A DNA stretch of 44,206 nucleotides from Tritrichomonas musculus (taxonomy: Eukaryota > Parabasalia > Tritrichomonadida > Tritrichomonadidae), in the NCBI GenBank assembly GCA_039105265.1, contig JAPFFF010000125.1, positions 1-44,206 on the forward strand, in the 5' to 3' direction. Both the position numbers and the translations under genes were made by a program. Every line of letters begins with the position of its first letter. Within the stretch, counting starts at the first letter, position 1. The notes beneath the pieces are model-generated. The model was not told the origin of the DNA. It did no database searches and saw only the letters and a program-made list of their open reading frames with translations. Positions 42,201 to 44,206 of this stretch are shown here, piece by piece.

Positions 42201-42240
42201 AGTTGAATCATCAGATGCAACGAGAACTGCAGTTGAATTT
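39231..42240. repeat. Family B higher-order segment 4 (partial, array edge)
   Basis: It opens with the same variant series as segments 2 and 3 (gattcaaaaagaac, gatgaaacaag, gaactgaag at 39530) but is cut short by the array edge. Its last block, with four consecutive tttaat-type units from about 42022, also occurs at about 37702 in segment 3. The array edge therefore reuses an internal block. Confidence 0.8.
40981..41660. repeat. 240-bp nested sub-repeat inside family B
   Basis: An eight-unit block containing a gatgaaacaag unit, then gattcaacgag, then a gaaccatcagattcaacgag unit starts its gatgaaacaag unit at 41101, 41341 and 41581. Between 40981 and 41460 the two flanking copies also share a tttaataataag unit, although one copy reads gattcaaagag. 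The third copy diverges from the first two after about 41460. Confidence 0.8.
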
Positions 42241-42339
42241 TCAAGTTTAAGAAGAACTGCAATTGAATCATCAGATTCAACAAGAACTAAAATTCAATTG
42301 TCAAGTTCAAAAACTTCTTCACTAAATCTTCAAAACTAA
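42241..42339 (+). repeat. Degenerate right edge of the array, open in a Ser/Thr-rich frame
   Basis: The last units decay here: two recognisable but diverged copies (ttcaagtttaagaagaac and attgaatcatcagattcaac), then a third weak one, then unique sequence. In the frame that reads a typical B unit as ESSDATRTAV, the sequence stays open from 42124 (just after three consecutive TAA codons) to a TAA at 42337-42339. The diverged decamers keep an acidic or Gln first residue, Ser/Thr in the middle and an aliphatic last residue. The stop overlaps a TAAA. This may be a relic of the 3' end of a repeat-bearing gene, but a chance open frame of this length is not excluded. Confidence 0.45.
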
Positions 42340-42422
42340 AACATATAATTTAATTTTACAATTTTTTATATTTTCTAAAAAATAAATAATTAATATTTTC
42401 TTTTATATTTATAAAACTTTTA
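42340..42422. other. AT-rich spacer between array and transposase gene
   Basis: These 83 bases are almost only A and T (runs such as aattttttatattttc and aaaaaataaataattaat). They contain the presumed 3' untranslated region of the minus-strand gene to the right. I see no terminal inverted repeat, target-site duplication, tRNA or other structured element that I could support. Confidence 0.6.
42419..42422 (-). terminator. Putative TAAA polyadenylation signal
   Basis: On the minus strand the transposase stop codon TAA (42425-42423) is followed at once by TAAAAG. A UAAA at or just after the stop codon is the described 3'-end signal of trichomonad genes, so this fits if the host is a parabasalid. 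In such AT-rich sequence the tetramer is also expected by chance. Confidence 0.4.
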
Positions 42423-44183
42423 TTAAAATAAACTAAGCATATTTTTTTTGATATAAGCTTTTTTCCAAATTCGTATTTGCATCAATGTATAAAAATGATC
42501 AGGTGATCTTTCCTTTTCTTCCAATAGTTTTGGATCATTCAGCATTGATTCTTGAACCTGCATTGCAATCGCAGCTACTTCAACATAATCAATTGACATC
42601 ACAGCTTTCAATTGATGTAAGCATTCATAAATTAACTGTGCATATTTTTCGTCGTATTTGTTTGGTTCGATTATATCGACTTTTTCAGAAATGCCATTTT
42701 CACCTGATGTCTCATTTTTTTCTTCTTCTTCAAAGTTGAGAACTTGATCAAGTTCTTTGACTGCCAATTCTGTTTGGATGTTATTCAAAACAATTTGCTT
42801 ACCATCAAACCATCTGTGCCAGACTTTTGGTTGATTCCATTTATTATTGAAAATTTGATGGATGCAAGGAACATCATCCCCAAATAACAAAGAATAATAC
42901 AAATAATTTGGGCAGCTACATGAAGAACAAGAAAATTTATCAGCATCTTCTGGATGTGCATGAACATGATCATTGGCTTTCTTTTTGAGATCTTTCACAT
43001 AGTTTTTGAAATTTCTCAAAATTGATTCATTCACGTTTATCAAACGGTCTTTTATTCTCTGCGCGAGCAAAGCAATTCGTGTCATCATTTTTGTTGTAGT
43101 ATGAGAGACACTCTCATTTAAGCAATGGTGAAAACTCTCGGAGTGATTAGTTGTCGTTGGAACTGAGTCATTCATCCTCATAAATAAAGGTGCATACTTG
43201 GGCTTGCAATTAATGATATTTTCAAACAATTTTTGGTGTCTCAGAGCAGATGATCGAGTATCTTTTGTCAATTCATTAAAAAGACTTTTCCATTTTTTTT
43301 TATTTTTTTTGAATTCTTCTTCTGACGTACAGAACAGCATTTCTCTTATAATTAATGATAATGCAGATTTGGCACCACAATTTCTTATTAAGTGGACATA
43401 ACAATGATAAATGCTCAAATTATATTTTTTCCCTAGTTTCTTAAAGGATGGGTGCTGGTCTGTAAGATAGGATTTTTGAATAAATTCGCTGAAAATATCA
43501 TTATTTAAATCTAGCACTTTTAATGATTCGAAAAATAATGAATAAAAATCGGATGATTCTGACGGCCCCACTATTAAAGCAAGAGGAAATCCCGTGTTAC
43601 GATATATCAACTGAGGAATAGAAAATACAAAAGGTTTCAAAATTGTAAAAGTGGCATCTAATTCTATAGTCGAAGAAAGATTCATGATCAAATCGAAGTT
43701 ATTATGGAACCACACAAAACCGATGCACGGAATTCCATTGTATGCGAAGCCTCCATAGCCTTTATATACACACAATGTTCCACCAACTTGTTCAAACACT
43801 CCTTCCAACGTGTTGTTAGGATTAATATGCTTTAAAAAATCATTCCTTTGCGCTTTCGGCGATTTAGGCGAAATTGAATAGAATATAGTAGCGATAACAC
43901 TTGAAACATTTTCTTTTTTGAAGCGACCATTTAACACTGTTGAAATAAAGGACAAAAACTTATTGTTTTTAATTTTAAATTTATTTGTGGCCAAGTTTGA
44001 TAGAATTGGCTGGTTTCCAAACATCTTACATTTGATGTTATTATGAAATTTCACAATTGTTGTTTCTTTATATATAACATATTGCGATGTACCTATTATT
44101 TTGATTGTAAAACATGTTCCTAATGAACTGTATCTTATATCAAATATTTTTTGGCTTGGATCTTCTTTTTCGAAAATAATCAT
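42423..44183 (-). CDS. MULE-type (Mutator-like) DDE transposase with SWIM zinc finger
   Basis: An unbroken 586-codon frame without visible introns. The core has the Mutator-like transposase pattern: first Asp at D176 (ELDATFTI), second Asp at D242 (TDQHPSF), a following HCYVHLIRN segment with the CxxH pair C261/H264 typical of MULEs, and Glu E349 in NHSESFHHCLN. A SWIM-type zinc finger follows at residues 422-442 (CSC, 15 residues, then CIH). This order (DDE core, then C-terminal SWIM finger) is standard for MuDR/MULE proteins, which cut and join transposon ends in the nucleus. Residues 1-120 are not recognised; residues 475-510 are acidic and likely disordered; the rest of the C-terminus is unrecognised. 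The frame has no stop between the ATG at 44183 and the window edge, so the true start may lie outside; no other in-frame ATG is visible. All catalytic residues are present, so it may be active or a domesticated MULE-derived protein. Element ends are not seen. Confidence 0.85.
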   Translation of the reverse strand: MIIFEKEDPSQKIFDIRYSSLGTCFTIKIIGTSQYVIYKETTIVKFHNNIKCKMFGNQPILSNLATNKFKIKNNKFLSFISTVLNGRFKKENVSSVIATIFYSISPKSPKAQRNDFLKHINPNNTLEGVFEQVGGTLCVYKGYGGFAYNGIPCIGFVWFHNNFDLIMNLSSTIELDATFTILKPFVFSIPQLIYRNTGFPLALIVGPSESSDFYSLFFESLKVLDLNNDIFSEFIQKSYLTDQHPSFKKLGKKYNLSIYHCYVHLIRNCGAKSALSLIIREMLFCTSEEEFKKNKKKWKSLFNELTKDTRSSALRHQKLFENIINCKPKYAPLFMRMNDSVPTTTNHSESFHHCLNESVSHTTTKMMTRIALLAQRIKDRLINVNESILRNFKNYVKDLKKKANDHVHAHPEDADKFSCSSCSCPNYLYYSLLFGDDVPCIHQIFNNKWNQPKVWHRWFDGKQIVLNNIQTELAVKELDQVLNFEEEEKNETSGENGISEKVDIIEPNKYDEKYAQLIYECLHQLKAVMSIDYVEVAAIAMQVQESMLNDPKLLEEKERSPDHFYTLMQIRIWKKAYIKKNMLSLF

Positions 44184-44206
44184 TTGACGATCAAGAATTT
44201 CATTTC

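Larger units (their letters stand above)
25912..42240. repeat. Satellite family B: tandem exact 30-bp units
   Basis: About 544 head-to-tail units follow the pattern gttgaatcatcagat, then (g/t)ca, then acgagaactgca or acgacaactgca. Every unit is exactly 30 bp: the phase never slips from the first unit to the degenerate right edge. Most units carry one CpG (caacgag) and one CTGCAG within the 10-bp palindrome AACTGCAGTT. Common variants are tttaataataagat, tttaatcataagat, tctgatg, gatgaaacaag, gatgcaacaag, gatgcagcgag and gaaccatcag. The array adjoins family A in the same 30-bp phase and differs from it at about five or six positions per unit, so the two share an ancestor. All three plus frames have stops somewhere, but one minus frame has none. 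Function unknown. Confidence 0.97.
25901..42271 (-). other. 5456-codon open frame across family B (probably not a gene)
   Basis: Reading the minus strand from the first ATG at 42271, the frame runs without a stop through all ~544 family-B units and ends at a TAG in the last family-A-like unit. The product would be a monotonous decapeptide, mostly SLHLMIQLQF, with variants SLNL, QLSL, LMVQ, FHLIIKLQ and LHQM. Polar and hydrophobic residues alternate almost perfectly. Because the unit is exactly 30 bp, one open unit makes the whole block open, so length alone is weak evidence. Variants change the amino acid freely, and I see no promoter-like element upstream, no signal peptide and no non-repetitive domain. 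It is best treated as a by-product of the repeat, but it is the only frame of six without a stop across the block. Confidence 0.2.

Noticed and set aside
1-42240. CRISPR-like array of ~30-bp direct repeats
   Set aside because: The repeats are contiguous, with no unique spacers between them, and there are no cas-like genes. It is a plain satellite.
1-42240. Telomeric repeat
   Set aside because: The units are 30-31 bp and lack a G-rich strand or a TTAGGG-like short motif.
25883-42250. Long plus-strand frames in family B encoding LQLNHQMQRE repeats
   Set aside because: Breaks at caa>taa near 26287 and at the three ctgtag sites split the frame. The pieces start inside repeat units, there is no unique N- or C-terminal domain, and the openness follows from the 30-bp period.
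25901-42271. Giant surface or fibrous protein gene on the minus strand
   Set aside because: It is not accepted as a CDS: there is no start-proximal signal, no unique domain and no sign of amino-acid constraint among variants. It is kept only as an open frame worth testing.
42340-42422. Terminal inverted repeat of the MULE element on the array side
   Set aside because: The region is almost pure A/T, and the other element end is outside the window, so no inverted partner can be shown.
42485-43401. Small open frames at 42485-42739 (+), 42785-42973 (-) and 43198-43401 (+)
   Set aside because: All lie inside the MULE transposase gene in other frames, show no recognisable motif, and are shadows of it.

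Overview
This window is almost entirely tandem repeat. Bases 1-42240 form one continuous minisatellite/satellite array. The remaining ~2 kb holds a short degenerate repeat edge, an AT-rich spacer, and one intact-looking transposase-like gene on the minus strand. The left end is still inside the array, so its full length is unknown. The gene lacks visible introns, is AT-rich, and has a TAAA directly after its stop codon. It encodes a MULE-type DDE transposase with a SWIM zinc finger. These traits fit a parabasalid protist (Trichomonas/Tritrichomonas-like), but that is an inference; other AT-rich, intron-poor protists are possible.

Layout. (1) 1-25911: family A, about 850 units of 30 or 31 bp. 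The extra base is a third T in caat(t)tgaacc. There is no CpG that I can see, no usable reading frame, and a strong higher-order organisation: a marker unit recurs 28 times at a small set of intervals (395, 731, 788, 822, 971/972, 1122 and others), and whole runs of intervals reappear in the same order at offsets of 6474, 8513, 8628 and 10818 bp. (2) 25912-42240: family B, about 544 units of exactly 30 bp, related to A and in the same phase, with nearly every unit carrying one CpG and a CTGCAG palindrome. Higher-order copies lie 2940, 4950 and 5250 bp apart. There is no length change in 16.3 kb, and one minus-strand frame stays open across the whole block. (3) 42241-42339: two or three degenerate units and a unique tail. 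(4) 42340-42422: very AT-rich spacer. (5) 42423-44183, minus: MULE-like transposase, whose 5' end may continue past the window.

I see no network of cooperating genes here. The interest lies in the array: a two-family satellite with nested higher-order repeats, self-complementary units, a sharp compositional switch, and a 16 kb block that keeps its 30-bp register while the adjacent block does not. It could be a centromeric or other heterochromatic satellite, a runaway expansion of a Ser/Thr-rich coding repeat, or (less likely) a giant coding repeat. The sequence alone does not decide among these.
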